A stretch of DNA of 64,000 nucleotides, taken from Candidatus Freyarchaeota archaeon (GTDB lineage Archaea; Asgardarchaeota; Jordiarchaeia; Jordiarchaeales; Jordiarchaeaceae). Below the pieces are notes generated by a model. It did not search any database and was not told where the DNA came from. It was given only the letters and a program-made list of their open reading frames with translations. The stretch covers positions 1 through 64,000 of the forward strand of contig JAUQZE010000029.1 of the NCBI GenBank assembly GCA_030587365.1, written 5' to 3'. Position numbers and translations under genes: made by a program. Shown in pieces: positions 33,334 to 43,597 of the stretch (position 1 is the first letter of the stretch; each line of letters begins with the position of its first letter).

Positions 33334-35268
33334 TTGACGCTAGACTATGATAAACTAGGATTCAAGGCAGGAATTGAAATCCATCAAGAGCTTTTAACCA
33401 ATCGCAAACTATTTTGTCTCTGTCAGCCAATTCTAAAGACCGATGAACCAGAATTTCTAGTTAAGAGATATTTTAGACCAGTATTAGGAGAGATGGGTAA
33501 GTATGATGAAGCGATGCTAGTTGAGTATGAAAAAGGACGTACTATCCTGTACGAAGGATTTAATGATGTTAACTGCACATATGAGATAGATGAAACTTGC
33601 ATGTAGAACACCTGCAAGCATCAAACACCTCCTTTTGACATCTCTCAAGAAGCGATAGATATCGGTATTGAAATTTCACTACTGTTTAATGCGAAGATTA
33701 TAGACGAGTTACACATCCTACGAAAAAACTATCTTGATGGGTCGGTTCCATGTGGCTTTCAACGCACATTAATTATCGGAACAGACGGCTACATACCTCT
33801 CAACGGTAAGAAAATCGGGGTCTCCACAATTTGTATAGAGGAGGATGCTGCCAGAAAAATTAGGGAAGAAGGAAAAACAATTTATTACAGAATAGACCGA
33901 TTGGGAATTCCTTTAGTGGAAATTGTTACATTACCTGAAATAGAAAATCCGGATGAAATTCTTAAAACCGCTTATAGGATAGGAATGCTTATCAGATCAA
34001 CAGAGAAGGTTAAGAGGGGACTTGGAACCATAAGACAAGATATCAATGTCAGTATAGAAGGCGGTGAGCGGGTTGAAATCAAGGGAGTTCAAAAGTTAGA
34101 GTGGATCCCTAGACTAGCTGAAAATGAGGCAATAAGACAAATTGAACTACTAGATCTTAAGAAGCAGTTATTGGAGCGAGAGGTAAGAGAAGAAGACTTT
34201 TCATACGAATATAGGGATGTTTCTGAGATTTTCGCTTCTACCAAATGCAAGATTATCAAAAATAGGAAAAAGGAAGAAAGGGTGCTGTCGGTAAGGCTGC
34301 CCAAATTTGCTGGATTGTTAGGTAAAGAGGTTCAACCGGGAAAAAGTTTTGGAAAGGAAATCGCAGAGAGGGTAATGGTAATTACTGGATTAAAGGGTAT
34401 TATCCATTCCGATGAAAAACTTGACAAATACAATATTAGTATGGAGGAGAATTCACAGCTACGAAGCCTTCTCGCTCTGGAAGAAATGGATTCATACGCA
34501 ATTGTTATCGGAGATGAAAATAAAGCAGAAAAGGCGTTGGATAACGTGGTTAACCGCGCCAAGGGTGCCTTAAAAGGTGTACTAAGGGAAACCAGAAGAG
34601 CTTTAGAAAATGGTAACAGCGAATTCTTAAGAGAGCTACATGGCGGGGCGCGTCTATACCCCGATACAGATACACCACCACTGGTCATAGAAAAGGAAAG
34701 AGTTGAATCAATTAGAAAGAACCTTCCGGAATATCCCTGGGTGGTTCAGAAACGCCTAGCAAAGAAATACAAAATAAACGAATTGTTCGCAGAAGAATTG
34801 ATGGCATCTGGGAAAATGGAGCTTTTCGTGGAAATTGTTAAAGAACTTAAAATAGACCCGACAATTGTTGCTGTATCTCTTCTTCAAACTATGAAAGCCC
34901 TGGATAGGGAGGGCATTCAAACAGATGAAATTTCTCAAGAAAAAATTAAAGAGATTTTCAAGTCTCTTTCTGAAGGAAAAATTGCGAAGGAGGCAGTGGA
35001 GGAAGTCCTTCGAGTACTTGGAAAATCTCCCTCAATTACAGTTGAGGACGCTCTCAAAGAATTGAGGCTGGAAACTATTACCACTGAAAAACTTGAAAGA
35101 ATAATCGATGAAATACTTGATGAAAGCAGTGACTTTATAGAAAAAAGCGGGGAAAGAGCATTTAGCCCTATGATGGGTAAGGTGATGGAAAAGGTTAGGG
35201 GGAACATCGACGGGAAAGTAGTAGCTGAAATTCTTCGCAAAAAATTAGAACAAAGGTTAGAGGGATAA
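33334..35268 (+). CDS. gatE: Glu-tRNA(Gln) amidotransferase subunit E, interrupted by a BHB intron
   Basis: tRNA-recognising subunit of GatDE, which converts Glu-tRNA(Gln) to Gln-tRNA(Gln). Read straight, the frame meets TAG at 33604 after 90 codons. Removing 33595-33624 joins 33334..33594 to 33625..35268, giving 634 residues, the normal GatE length, with the continuous sequence YEIDETPPFDISQEAIDIG. Other family regions are GIEIHQEL at the start, CGFQRTLIIGTDGY, IKGVQKLEWI and the C-terminal AspRS-like insert and tail domain. TTG 33334 has GGAGGTGG upstream. gatD follows after two bases. Confidence 0.94.
33595..33624 (+). other. BHB pre-mRNA intron of gatE (30 nt)
   Basis: The central helix pairs GATG (33589-33592) with CATC (33619-33622). 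Both bulges are AAA (33593-33595 and 33623-33625), and the inner helix CTTGCA/TGCAAG encloses an 11-base loop. Cutting after the second base of each bulge removes 30 nt including an in-frame TAG and joins GAA to ACA-CCT-CCT. The outer helix is weak. Confidence 0.88.
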
Positions 35269-35270
35269 TA

Positions 35271-36635
35271 ATGACTATAAAAGAGGAGTTACAAGGATAT
35301 TGGGGATTTGTTAGAAAAAAGCTAGAGTCCGCCAAAGTCAAGATTTGGAGTGTTATTGAAGTAGTTACGCCTGAAGCCACATACAAAGGGGTATTACTAC
35401 CCCGAACCGATATGGGTGATGATAAGCACTTAGTTCTCAAACTAGACACAGGCTACAACATCGGAGTAAAAATTACAGATGACACAACGATCAAAGAGAT
35501 AGGCTACAATCCTGGTCTTTACGCCATCCCCGAAATAGAAGTTGAGTTCGATTCTGAGAAACCAAACGTATTCCTGATTGGCACTGGGGGTACAGTAGCA
35601 AGTAGACTCGATTACAGAACTGGAGCTGTTATACCTGCTTTTACTCCTCAGGAGCTTTTTAGTGCGGTTCCAGAACTTGCGGAAATCTGCAATCTAAAAA
35701 CAAAACTTTTGTTTGAAATATTTTCAGAGGATATGAGACCAGAATACTGGATTAAAATTGCAGAAACGGCAGCCGAGCAAATAAACTCGGGAGTAGACGG
35801 AATCATTATTCCCCATGGCACCGATACTATGCACTTTACTTCTTCGGCGTTATCATTTATGTTAAAAGATTTACCAGTTCCAGTGGTTCTAGTCGGAAGC
35901 CAGAGGAGTAGTGACAGACCATCAAGTGACGCAGCGATAAATCTAATTTCCGCAGCTAGAGTTGCAGCATTTAGCGACATAGCCGAAGTGGTTGTTTGTA
36001 TGCATGGACATAGTAGCGACGACTATAACTTAATTCACAGGGGAACCAGAGTTAGAAAAATGCATACCAGTAGACGAGACGCCTTTCGTACAATTGGGGA
36101 CATCCCCCTTGGGTTAGTGCAGAATAATGAGATAAAAATGATTAGAAAAGATTATAGAAAAAGGAAGAAGCAAGGCGAGGTCGAATTGGATACTAAACTC
36201 GACCCTAAAGTTGCATTGGTATATACGTATCCCGGGATGGAAGCCGATATTATTAATCACCTTATAGATTCAAAATATCATGGAATTGTTTTAGCTGGTA
36301 CAGGTTTGGGTCACTGTCCAAAAACGCTAATAGATTCTCTAAAAGGAGCCATAGAGGAAAACATCCCCGTAGCGATGACCTCGCAATGCCTCTACGGATT
36401 TGTAGGCATGAATGTATATGAAAGGGGGAGAGACCTTCTAAAAATCGGAGTAATTCCCTGCGAAAACATGTTACCCGAAACTGCTTATGTAAAATTGATT
36501 TATGTTCTAGGACATACAAAAAACATGGAAGAAATATACAAACAAATGACCATTAATTTATGTGGAGAAATAACTTCTCGGGAGCCCTACAACGGTTACC
36601 AAATACTCCAAGGTGGCGTAGAAACAAATACATAA
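35271..36635 (+). CDS. gatD: Glu-tRNA(Gln) amidotransferase subunit D
   Basis: A 454-residue asparaginase-like subunit that frees ammonia from Asn/Gln for GatE. An N-terminal beta-barrel of about 85 residues precedes the amidase. The catalytic threonines are in FLIGTGGTVASRLDYRTGAV-like sequence near residue 100 and HGTDTMHFT near 180; SSDAAINLISAARVA is also conserved. It begins two bases after the gatE stop, so equal synthesis of both subunits is expected once gatE mRNA is spliced. An unspliced gatE message would uncouple them. Confidence 0.95.
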   Translation: MTIKEELQGYWGFVRKKLESAKVKIWSVIEVVTPEATYKGVLLPRTDMGDDKHLVLKLDTGYNIGVKITDDTTIKEIGYNPGLYAIPEIEVEFDSEKPNVFLIGTGGTVASRLDYRTGAVIPAFTPQELFSAVPELAEICNLKTKLLFEIFSEDMRPEYWIKIAETAAEQINSGVDGIIIPHGTDTMHFTSSALSFMLKDLPVPVVLVGSQRSSDRPSSDAAINLISAARVAAFSDIAEVVVCMHGHSSDDYNLIHRGTRVRKMHTSRRDAFRTIGDIPLGLVQNNEIKMIRKDYRKRKKQGEVELDTKLDPKVALVYTYPGMEADIINHLIDSKYHGIVLAGTGLGHCPKTLIDSLKGAIEENIPVAMTSQCLYGFVGMNVYERGRDLLKIGVIPCENMLPETAYVKLIYVLGHTKNMEEIYKQMTINLCGEITSREPYNGYQILQGGVETNT

Positions 36636-36686
36636 AAAAGCAATACTAAACCTAGTTTTAATTATCCTGAAGTTGAGGGTAAAAAA

Positions 36687-38507
36687 ATGTGTGGAATAGT
36701 CGGTATCGTAGACAAGGATCACCCCGTTTCACCTATTATACATGAAGCGCTCCAAAGACTTGAATATCGTGGTTATGATTCTGCAGGTATCGCAACAATT
36801 TATCAAAATGCAATCTTCATGAAAAAAGACAAGGGAAAAATAAAAGAAATTCACGAAAAACTGGACTTGGACAAGTTGCCTGGTACAACAGGAATAGGTC
36901 ATACAAGATGGGCGACACACGGACTTCCCTCAAGAATCAACGCTCACCCTCACGTTGATTGCACAAATAAAATCGCTGTAGTTCACAACGGTATTATTGA
37001 AAACTTTCTAGACCTTCGTGAGGAATTGGGAAAAAGACATACATTCGTATCAGAAACTGACACCGAGATTATTCCACACCTAATAGAAGAAATTATAACA
37101 AAAACCAAGTGTGATCTCCGTACGGCTACTAAGAGGGCTCTGCAAAAAATAAGGGGAAACTATGCTTTAGTCATTATTTATGTAAAGGAGCCACATAAAT
37201 TAGTTGTCGCTAGAAACGGGAGCCCCTTGGTAATAGGTATTGGTGAAAAAGTAGATTACTGTGCCTCAGATATACCTGCACTTCTTCCATTTACAAGAAA
37301 AGTTGTACTACTGAATGATGGAGAAATGGCAACTATCCAATGCGATGAAATAAGTATTGAAACCATTAACGGGGCAGTGGCAGTAGAACCAAAAATATTT
37401 GATGTACCTTGGACACCCGAAATGGCTCAGAAGGGTGGTTATCCTCATTTTATGCTTAAAGAGATACATGAACAGCCTCATGCGCTTAACGGTACTCTTA
37501 TGATAAGACCAGAAATAATTGACCAGATCGCAAAAGTTCTAAACGACTCAGAGAAAGTATACATCACAGCGGCGGGAACATCAAATCACGCGGGATTGGC
37601 TGGAAAATATATGTTATCAAAGCTATCTGCCTTGCGAAGCCAAGCGATAACATCATCAGAATTCCAGGAATCTACGGTGAACCTTATTGATGATGGAACC
37701 ACAATTCTTGCAATAAGCCAATCAGGAGAAACAGCTGACACCCTAAACGCTGTAAAATTTGCCAAGAGTAACGGGGCGAGAATAGTTTCCATAACCAATG
37801 TAATGGGAAGCACCATCTCTAGACTGTCCGACCTCACTTTATACACGCAAGCTGGGCCCGAAATAGGAGTAGCCGCAACAAAGACATTCATAGTACAACT
37901 AGCGAGTCTAGCCTTAATCTCTCTGCAGCTTGCGGACATTATAGGCAAGCTCAACGGTAGTGAGATAGAACAATTTAGAGAAGAACTATTACAAACTCCC
38001 AGAATTATCGAGAAAACCATTAAAAAACAAGAAAGTCTGATAAGAGATATTGCTTATGAACATGCTAACAAACAAAATTTCCTATTTCTGGGAAGAGGGA
38101 TTAGCACCGCAACGGCAATGGAAGGCTCTTTAAAACTAAAAGAAGTTGCATACATCCATTCAGAGGCATACCCTGCAGGAGAATCAAAACACGGCGCAAT
38201 AGCTTTAATCGAGCCAGGTTTTCCGGTGGTCTTTGTCACACCTCCTGATGAAACGCATGAAAAAATAATTGGAAACATTATGGAAATGAAAGCACGCGAA
38301 GCCACAATAATGAGTATAGCAGACGAACAAGATTACGAGATACAAAAATTATCCGATAAGACTATTGGTATACCGCAAACACCAACACCATTCTCGCCTA
38401 TCACCTATGTGATACCCCTACAGTTATTTGCTTATTACGCTGCCACCAAAAGAGGTTATGATCCCGACAAGCCGAGGAATCTGGCGAAAAGCGTTACTGT
38501 CCTTTAA
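36687..38507 (+). CDS. glmS: Glutamine-fructose-6-phosphate aminotransferase
   Basis: A 606-residue enzyme making glucosamine-6-phosphate for glycans. Cys1 (after Met removal, MCGIVGI) is the glutaminase nucleophile; LEYRGYDSAG and the GHTRWATHG motif belong to the N-terminal class II amidotransferase domain. Two SIS sugar-isomerase domains follow (TAAGTSNHA and SQSGETADT; FLGRGISTATAMEGSLKLKE), and the end PRNLAKSVTVL is canonical. No glmS-type ribozyme is seen upstream. It lies between gatD and rpoA1. Confidence 0.96.
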   Translation: MCGIVGIVDKDHPVSPIIHEALQRLEYRGYDSAGIATIYQNAIFMKKDKGKIKEIHEKLDLDKLPGTTGIGHTRWATHGLPSRINAHPHVDCTNKIAVVHNGIIENFLDLREELGKRHTFVSETDTEIIPHLIEEIITKTKCDLRTATKRALQKIRGNYALVIIYVKEPHKLVVARNGSPLVIGIGEKVDYCASDIPALLPFTRKVVLLNDGEMATIQCDEISIETINGAVAVEPKIFDVPWTPEMAQKGGYPHFMLKEIHEQPHALNGTLMIRPEIIDQIAKVLNDSEKVYITAAGTSNHAGLAGKYMLSKLSALRSQAITSSEFQESTVNLIDDGTTILAISQSGETADTLNAVKFAKSNGARIVSITNVMGSTISRLSDLTLYTQAGPEIGVAATKTFIVQLASLALISLQLADIIGKLNGSEIEQFREELLQTPRIIEKTIKKQESLIRDIAYEHANKQNFLFLGRGISTATAMEGSLKLKEVAYIHSEAYPAGESKHGAIALIEPGFPVVFVTPPDETHEKIIGNIMEMKAREATIMSIADEQDYEIQKLSDKTIGIPQTPTPFSPITYVIPLQLFAYYAATKRGYDPDKPRNLAKSVTVL

Positions 38508-38858
38508 ACCGTTTAAAAATTTCAGATAAGAGTATGGGACTCCTAATCGCCTATAAACATCTCGATATGAGCTAAGGGTCATTTTCTGCAATGTTCCCAA
38601 GCTGTCATTTTCGTACTTTAATCCGGCATCCTTGTATCTAATTAGTGCGGTGTGGCTTCGGTTAGGCTTCTTTCGCAAAAATCTAAAGATAAGAGCAGAT
38701 AAATATCTATTACCGAAGGAAAAAAGGCACTTAAGGCGAGTTTTCCGATGGTATTGAAGAAAAGTTTATAAGTTGTGCGGGGTTCTCTTTTGGTTGTAAG
38801 GGATTGACTACTTTTGCGTTTTGTAAAATGAGCCTATAAGTTACATGGAGTTGATTAG
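38508..38858. other. Intergenic region between glmS and rpoA1
   Basis: These 351 bases hold the rpoA1 promoter region and no convincing gene. A minus-strand open frame overlaps it and the glmS end (38424-38678) but has no clear family. rpoH and rpoB, which normally precede rpoA1, are not here. The segment just before rpoA1 is AT-rich with two TATA-like boxes. Confidence 0.6.
38765..38772 (+). promoter_or_regulatory. TATA-like promoter for rpoA1
   Basis: TTTATAAG about 94 bases before the rpoA1 start, followed 25-30 bases later by a T/G-rich start region. A second box, CTATAAG near 38832, is closer to the gene. One of them must drive rpoA1 because rpoB is absent upstream. Confidence 0.4.
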
Positions 38859-41507
38859 GTGGCATTCAGACTTCCTAAGGTTGTCGACTCGATAAAATTT
38901 GGATTGCTATCACCAGACGAAATCCGAAGAATGTCCGTTACTAGAATAATAACTCCCGACACATACGACGAGGACGGAGCACCGATAGACTCGGGATTGA
39001 TGGACAGCAGACTTGGAACAATAGAACCAGGAAGACGGTGCAAGACATGTGGAAGTAGGGTAGGTGAATGCCAAGGTCATTTCGGTCACATTGAGTTGGC
39101 GCGTCCTGTGATTCATGAGGGATTTGCTAAGCTTCTTCAGAAAATTTTGAGAGCCACCTGTCGCTCTTGTTCGCGTCTTCTTCTACCCGATGATGAAATT
39201 AAGGTTTTTAAAGAACAAACGGATGCTTATGAGAAAGAAACTGGAACTTTGAGTGACGCTATCGCGGTGGAGGTTACAAAGAGAGCCTCCAGAATTAGTA
39301 CCTGTCCTCATTGTGGAGAAAAGCAACTTAAGATTCGCTTGGAGAAGCCTACCACCTTTTATGAGGAGACCGATATAGGATCTATCCGTTTAACTCCGAG
39401 CGATGTGAGGGATAGGTGTGAACGAATTACTGATGATGATTGTCGTTTAGTGGGGATAAATCCCAAATTCGCTCGACCAGAATGGATGGTTCTCACCGTC
39501 CTGCCAGTACCCCCCGTGGCGGTACGCCCCAGCATTACTCTGGACTCGGGGGTCCGTTCTGAAGATGATCTTACACACAAACTTGTTGATGTTATCCGTA
39601 TCAATCAACGTTTGAGGGAGAATATTGAGGCGGGTGCACCCCAACTTATCGTTGAGGACTTGTGGGAACTACTCCAGTATCATATTACTACTTACTTCGA
39701 TAATGAAATGTCGGGAATACCACCAGCAAGACATCGGTCCGGTAGAGCTCTGCGTACCCTCGCGCAAAGGCTTAAAGGAAAGGAAGGTCGCTTCAGGAGT
39801 AATCTTTCTGGGAAAAGAGTTGACTTTTCTGCGAGAACCGTGATATCTCCCGACCCTAATCTTGGCATAAACGAAGTTGGGGTACCTCTCGAAATTGCAG
39901 AAATTTTGACAATACCTGAGAGGATAACCGAGTGGAACATAGATGAAATGAAAGAGCTAATTATTAGGGGCCCTGAGAATCCTCCGGGTGCAAACTACGT
40001 TATACGTAGCGATGGCAGAAGAATTGATCTTCGTTTCGTAAAGGATCGAAAAGCTATCGCGGATACCCTGGAAGTAGGATTTATTGTAGAGCGACATCTC
40101 CGAGACAAGGATATTGTGCTCTTTAACAGACAGCCCTCATTACACAGGATGTCTATAATGGCTCATCAAGTGCGTGTGATGCCGTTTAAAACATTTAGAT
40201 TGAATCTTTGTGTCTGCCCTCCGTACAACGCAGATTTTGATGGAGATGAAATGAATCTTCACGTCCCTCAGGGCGAGGAGGCTCGCGCAGAAGCCTATGT
40301 GTTAATGAGGGTTCAGGAAAATATCCTTAGTCCGCGTTACGGCGGTCCGATTATAGGCGGCATTCAGGATTTTATTTCTGCGGCTTATCTGCTCACTAAA
40401 AAAGATACTTTCTTTAACAGAAAGGATACTTGTGACCTTCTCTTGGTAGCAGGACGTACTGAACTCCCCTCTCCTGCAATTAAAAGCCCCGTAGAACTCT
40501 GGACTGGAAAGCAAATTTTCAGCATTCTTTTACCAAAAGACCTCAATCTCTCTTTTAAAGCAAAAATCTGTAAACGATGCGATACATGTGAAAAAGAAAG
40601 CTGTCCAAATGATTACTTTGTAATGGTTCGCAACGGAAATCTTGTCTCGGGTGTAATTGATAAAGCTGCGTTCGGAGCGGGAGTACCTGAGAGCTTGTTC
40701 CACAGAATTGTAAAGGATTACGGAGCAGATCAAGCGCGTGATTTCCTTGACTCGTTCACACGTATGTTAACACTTCTAATAACTGGAAAGGGTTTCACAA
40801 TGGGAATTGACGATGTAGATATCACGAAAGAAGCTCTCTCGCGTGTGAATGAAATTTTGCAGGAATCCAATAATAAAGTTAATGAATTAGTTGAAACATA
40901 TAGACGAGGAGAACTTGAGAGTCTTCCGGGCAGAACGCTCCAAGAAACTTTGGAGATGCTGATTATGCAGGAGCTTTCCAACGCTCGAGACAAAGCTGGT
41001 GATGTGGCTGGTGAATACCTTGGTATGCAAAACCATGCGGTAATAATGGCTAAGACTGGCGCAAGAGGCACACTGCTCAACCTTGCACAGATGGCCGCCT
41101 GCGTAGGACAACAATCGGTGAGAGGAAGTAGAGTACAGAGAGGATATAGAGATAGAACACTGCCACATTTTGAGGAAGGTGACTTAAGCGCGAAAGCAAG
41201 AGGTTTTGTTAGTTCCAGTTATCAGAGGGGATTGACTCCCATTGAATTCTTCTTCCATGCGATGGGTGGCCGAGAAGGATTGGTTGATACGGCTGTGAGA
41301 ACTAGCACCAGCGGATATATGCAGAGAAGACTGATAAACGCCCTTCAAGACATCAAAGTGGAGTATGACAGAACCGTTAGAAATGCGGCTGGAAGTATAA
41401 TCCAGTTCCAGTATGGAGAAGACGGTGTAGATCCGTCTAAAAGCGATCATGGCAAATCAGTAAACATAAATGTAATAATAGAAAAAATACTTAGTGAGGA
41501 AGAATAA
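38859..41507 (+). CDS. rpoA1: RNA polymerase subunit Rpo1N (A')
   Basis: An 882-residue N-terminal part of the largest polymerase subunit. The clamp zinc motif is CKTCGSRVGECQGHFGHIE near residue 60, with a second in CPHCGEKQ. The lid/rudder region and DPNLGINEVGVP are present, and the invariant metal-binding loop NADFDGDEMNLH lies near residue 457. The sequence ends after the bridge-helix region (RGFVSSSYQRGLTPIEFFFHAMGG), at the archaeal split point. GTG start. rpoA2 follows after 150 bases; rpoB is elsewhere. Confidence 0.97.
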   Translation: MAFRLPKVVDSIKFGLLSPDEIRRMSVTRIITPDTYDEDGAPIDSGLMDSRLGTIEPGRRCKTCGSRVGECQGHFGHIELARPVIHEGFAKLLQKILRATCRSCSRLLLPDDEIKVFKEQTDAYEKETGTLSDAIAVEVTKRASRISTCPHCGEKQLKIRLEKPTTFYEETDIGSIRLTPSDVRDRCERITDDDCRLVGINPKFARPEWMVLTVLPVPPVAVRPSITLDSGVRSEDDLTHKLVDVIRINQRLRENIEAGAPQLIVEDLWELLQYHITTYFDNEMSGIPPARHRSGRALRTLAQRLKGKEGRFRSNLSGKRVDFSARTVISPDPNLGINEVGVPLEIAEILTIPERITEWNIDEMKELIIRGPENPPGANYVIRSDGRRIDLRFVKDRKAIADTLEVGFIVERHLRDKDIVLFNRQPSLHRMSIMAHQVRVMPFKTFRLNLCVCPPYNADFDGDEMNLHVPQGEEARAEAYVLMRVQENILSPRYGGPIIGGIQDFISAAYLLTKKDTFFNRKDTCDLLLVAGRTELPSPAIKSPVELWTGKQIFSILLPKDLNLSFKAKICKRCDTCEKESCPNDYFVMVRNGNLVSGVIDKAAFGAGVPESLFHRIVKDYGADQARDFLDSFTRMLTLLITGKGFTMGIDDVDITKEALSRVNEILQESNNKVNELVETYRRGELESLPGRTLQETLEMLIMQELSNARDKAGDVAGEYLGMQNHAVIMAKTGARGTLLNLAQMAACVGQQSVRGSRVQRGYRDRTLPHFEEGDLSAKARGFVSSSYQRGLTPIEFFFHAMGGREGLVDTAVRTSTSGYMQRRLINALQDIKVEYDRTVRNAAGSIIQFQYGEDGVDPSKSDHGKSVNINVIIEKILSEEE

Positions 41508-41657
41508 ATATAATATGCTACCAATCTGAGTACTCATTTCAATTATTGATGGAGTGGAAAACATTAAGTATGGATACTATAAGAAACTGGCTGTATAAAA
41601 AATACAGCCACTCATTAAGTATTTATTAGAAGCCCCAAAGGTATAAAGTGAGTTAAA

Positions 41658-42854
41658 ATGTCAAGTGAGGAAATTTTAAGTCAAATAGAAAAGCTAAGAA
41701 GTGAGGCTTCTCTTCCATCATCCCTAATCGATGAGCTTGAGAAGAATTTGAAAGCCAGAAGTAATGACGATACTTTAACCCCAAAAAAAGTAAAGAAAAT
41801 AATAGACGAAGTTAAAAAAGCTTATTCTCAGGTTTTGGTAGAACCTGAGGAAGCAGTAGGCACAGTTGCTGCTCAGAGTTTGGGAGAACCAGGCACACAG
41901 ATGACACTAAAAACATTCCACTACGCCGGAGTAGCTGAACTTAACGTAACACTAGGTTTGCCACGTTTAATAGAAATTGTTGACGCCCGACGTAACCCCG
42001 CTACTCCCATGATGACAATCCATTTGGATAAGGAACACCGATCTGATCTTGCAAAGGCAAGAGAGGTAGCAAGATTGATTGAAACTACAAGAATAGAAAA
42101 TGTTGCGTATAACGTTGAAATAGATCTTACCACAATGCAGATTGTGATTAATTTGGATCCCGAACTCATGGAGGATAAGGGCATCACAGTGGAAATGGTA
42201 CTGGAAAAAGTAAAAAGCCTCAAGAAAGGTGAAGTTAGTTTCCAGGGCAACACTATTTTACTAACGCCTGAATATGAGAGCTTAGCAGACCTACAAAAAC
42301 TTCTTGAAAAAACAAGGAGCCTGACTTTAAAGGGAGTTATAGGGATTGATCGCGTTGTGATTAAGAAAGAGAGGGACATAAACGAATATGTTTTGTATTC
42401 AGAAGGAACAAATCTACCTGAGGTTCTCCGTGTTCTCGGCGTTGACGTTTCAAGAACCAGTTCAAACCACATACATGAGGTCGCCCAAACGCTCGGCGTG
42501 GAGGCTGCTAGAAACGCTATAATCGAAGAGGCAAGCAAGGTCCTAGACGAGCAGGGACTTGACGTCGATATACGACACATAATGCTAGTAGCGGATCTAA
42601 TGACGGTCTCCGGAGACATAAGACAAATTGGACGCCACGGAATAAGTGGAGAGAAAGAAAGCGTTCTTGCAAGAGCTGCCTTTGAGGTAACAGTAAAACA
42701 TTTAATAGAGGCGAGCATAAAGGGAGAGGAAGACAGCTTAAGCGGTATAACCGAAAACGTTATTGTAGGACAAATGATACCCGTAGGTACCGGCGCAATC
42801 GACCTGTTGATGGGTCAATACCCAAAACAAGAAGATAAAAAGGAGGAAACATAA
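41658..42854 (+). CDS. rpoA2: RNA polymerase subunit Rpo1C (A'')
   Basis: A 398-residue C-terminal part of the largest subunit. The trigger-loop region is EAVGTVAAQSLGEPGTQMTLKTFHYAGVAELNVTLGLPRL-type sequence near residues 75-115, and the C-terminal jaw/cleft segment is HIMLVADLMTVSGDIRQIGRHGI. Together with Rpo1N it equals bacterial beta prime. The stop is followed within one base by eL30. Confidence 0.97.
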   Translation: MSSEEILSQIEKLRSEASLPSSLIDELEKNLKARSNDDTLTPKKVKKIIDEVKKAYSQVLVEPEEAVGTVAAQSLGEPGTQMTLKTFHYAGVAELNVTLGLPRLIEIVDARRNPATPMMTIHLDKEHRSDLAKAREVARLIETTRIENVAYNVEIDLTTMQIVINLDPELMEDKGITVEMVLEKVKSLKKGEVSFQGNTILLTPEYESLADLQKLLEKTRSLTLKGVIGIDRVVIKKERDINEYVLYSEGTNLPEVLRVLGVDVSRTSSNHIHEVAQTLGVEAARNAIIEEASKVLDEQGLDVDIRHIMLVADLMTVSGDIRQIGRHGISGEKESVLARAAFEVTVKHLIEASIKGEEDSLSGITENVIVGQMIPVGTGAIDLLMGQYPKQEDKKEET

Positions 42855-42855
42855 A

Positions 42856-43155
42856 TTGGACGTTGACAAAGCAATAACTCTTACAGTTAAAACTGGAAAA
42901 GTAGTTCTAGGCACAAAAAGAACACTAAGACTAATAAAACAGGGAAAACCCCAACTCGTAATTATATCCAAAAACTGCCCTAAAGAAACTCTAGAAGAGA
43001 TTCTCTACTATGGTAAACTCTCCGAGATTTCAGTCTACACCTACTCGGGTACAAGCTGGGATCTCGGCGCTGTTTGTGGGAGACCCCATATGGTAGCATG
43101 TATGGCAGTTGAACAACCAGGAGATTCTAAAATTCTAAAACTTAAGGAGGAATAA
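42856..43155 (+). CDS. rpl30e: Ribosomal protein eL30
   Basis: A 99-residue eL30 of the L7Ae superfamily. Conserved parts are LTVKTGKVVLGTKRTLRLIKQGKPQLVIISKNCP-type sequence and the end GTSWDLGAVCGRPHMVACMAV. TTG start one base after rpoA2. The rpoA2-eL30-nusA linkage is conserved in archaea. Confidence 0.95.
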   Translation: MDVDKAITLTVKTGKVVLGTKRTLRLIKQGKPQLVIISKNCPKETLEEILYYGKLSEISVYTYSGTSWDLGAVCGRPHMVACMAVEQPGDSKILKLKEE

Positions 43156-43156
43156 A

Positions 43157-43597
43157 ATGGCTAGTTATAGTGTAAAACTCACTTCGACAGAACTTCGATA
43201 CATTGCTCTTTTCGAGAGCATAACAGGTGCCGTAGTTAAAGATTGCATCATAGACGACGAAGAAGGAAGAATCGTGTTCGTAATCAAATCCGGAGACATA
43301 GGCATGGCAATCGGCAAGAATGGTACAAACATAAAAAGGGTTAGAGATTTTATCAAAAAACCCATTGATGTAGTGGAATACGCAGATAACCCCGAAGACT
43401 TCATCAAAAACACTCTTGCCCCCGCACGCATAAAATCCATCCACATAACCGAAAAAAGAAACGGACGAAAAGTAGCAGTGGTTAACGCAGACTCCAAGGA
43501 CAAAGGAATTGCTATCGGGAAGGCGGGCCGTAATGTTGCTCGCGCTCGTTTACTGGCACGTAGGCATTTCCAAATAGACGATGTGATAATTAGTTAA
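43157..43597 (+). CDS. nusA: NusA-like transcription/RNA-binding protein (two KH domains)
   Basis: A 146-residue archaeal NusA consisting of two KH domains only; the N-terminal and S1 domains of bacterial NusA are absent. KH motifs are DIGMAIGKNGTNIKRV near residue 50 and DKGIAIGKAGRNVARAR near residue 118. It is thought to bind nascent RNA and influence termination or ribosomal RNA transcription. ATG begins two bases after eL30. uS12 and uS7, which normally follow, are inverted further on. Confidence 0.95.
   Translation: MASYSVKLTSTELRYIALFESITGAVVKDCIIDDEEGRIVFVIKSGDIGMAIGKNGTNIKRVRDFIKKPIDVVEYADNPEDFIKNTLAPARIKSIHITEKRNGRKVAVVNADSKDKGIAIGKAGRNVARARLLARRHFQIDDVIIS

Noticed and set aside
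33595..33630. Pyrrolysine-type or other readthrough of the TAG in gatE
   Set aside because: The stop lies in extra residues absent from the family, and a BHB motif removes exactly those bases. Readthrough would leave a ten-residue insertion in a conserved motif.
38424..38678. Minus-strand open frame with a segment like arginyl-tRNA synthetase (YRDVYRRLGV)
   Set aside because: Similarity is limited to about ten residues, half the frame is antisense to glmS, and there is no ribosome-binding site.
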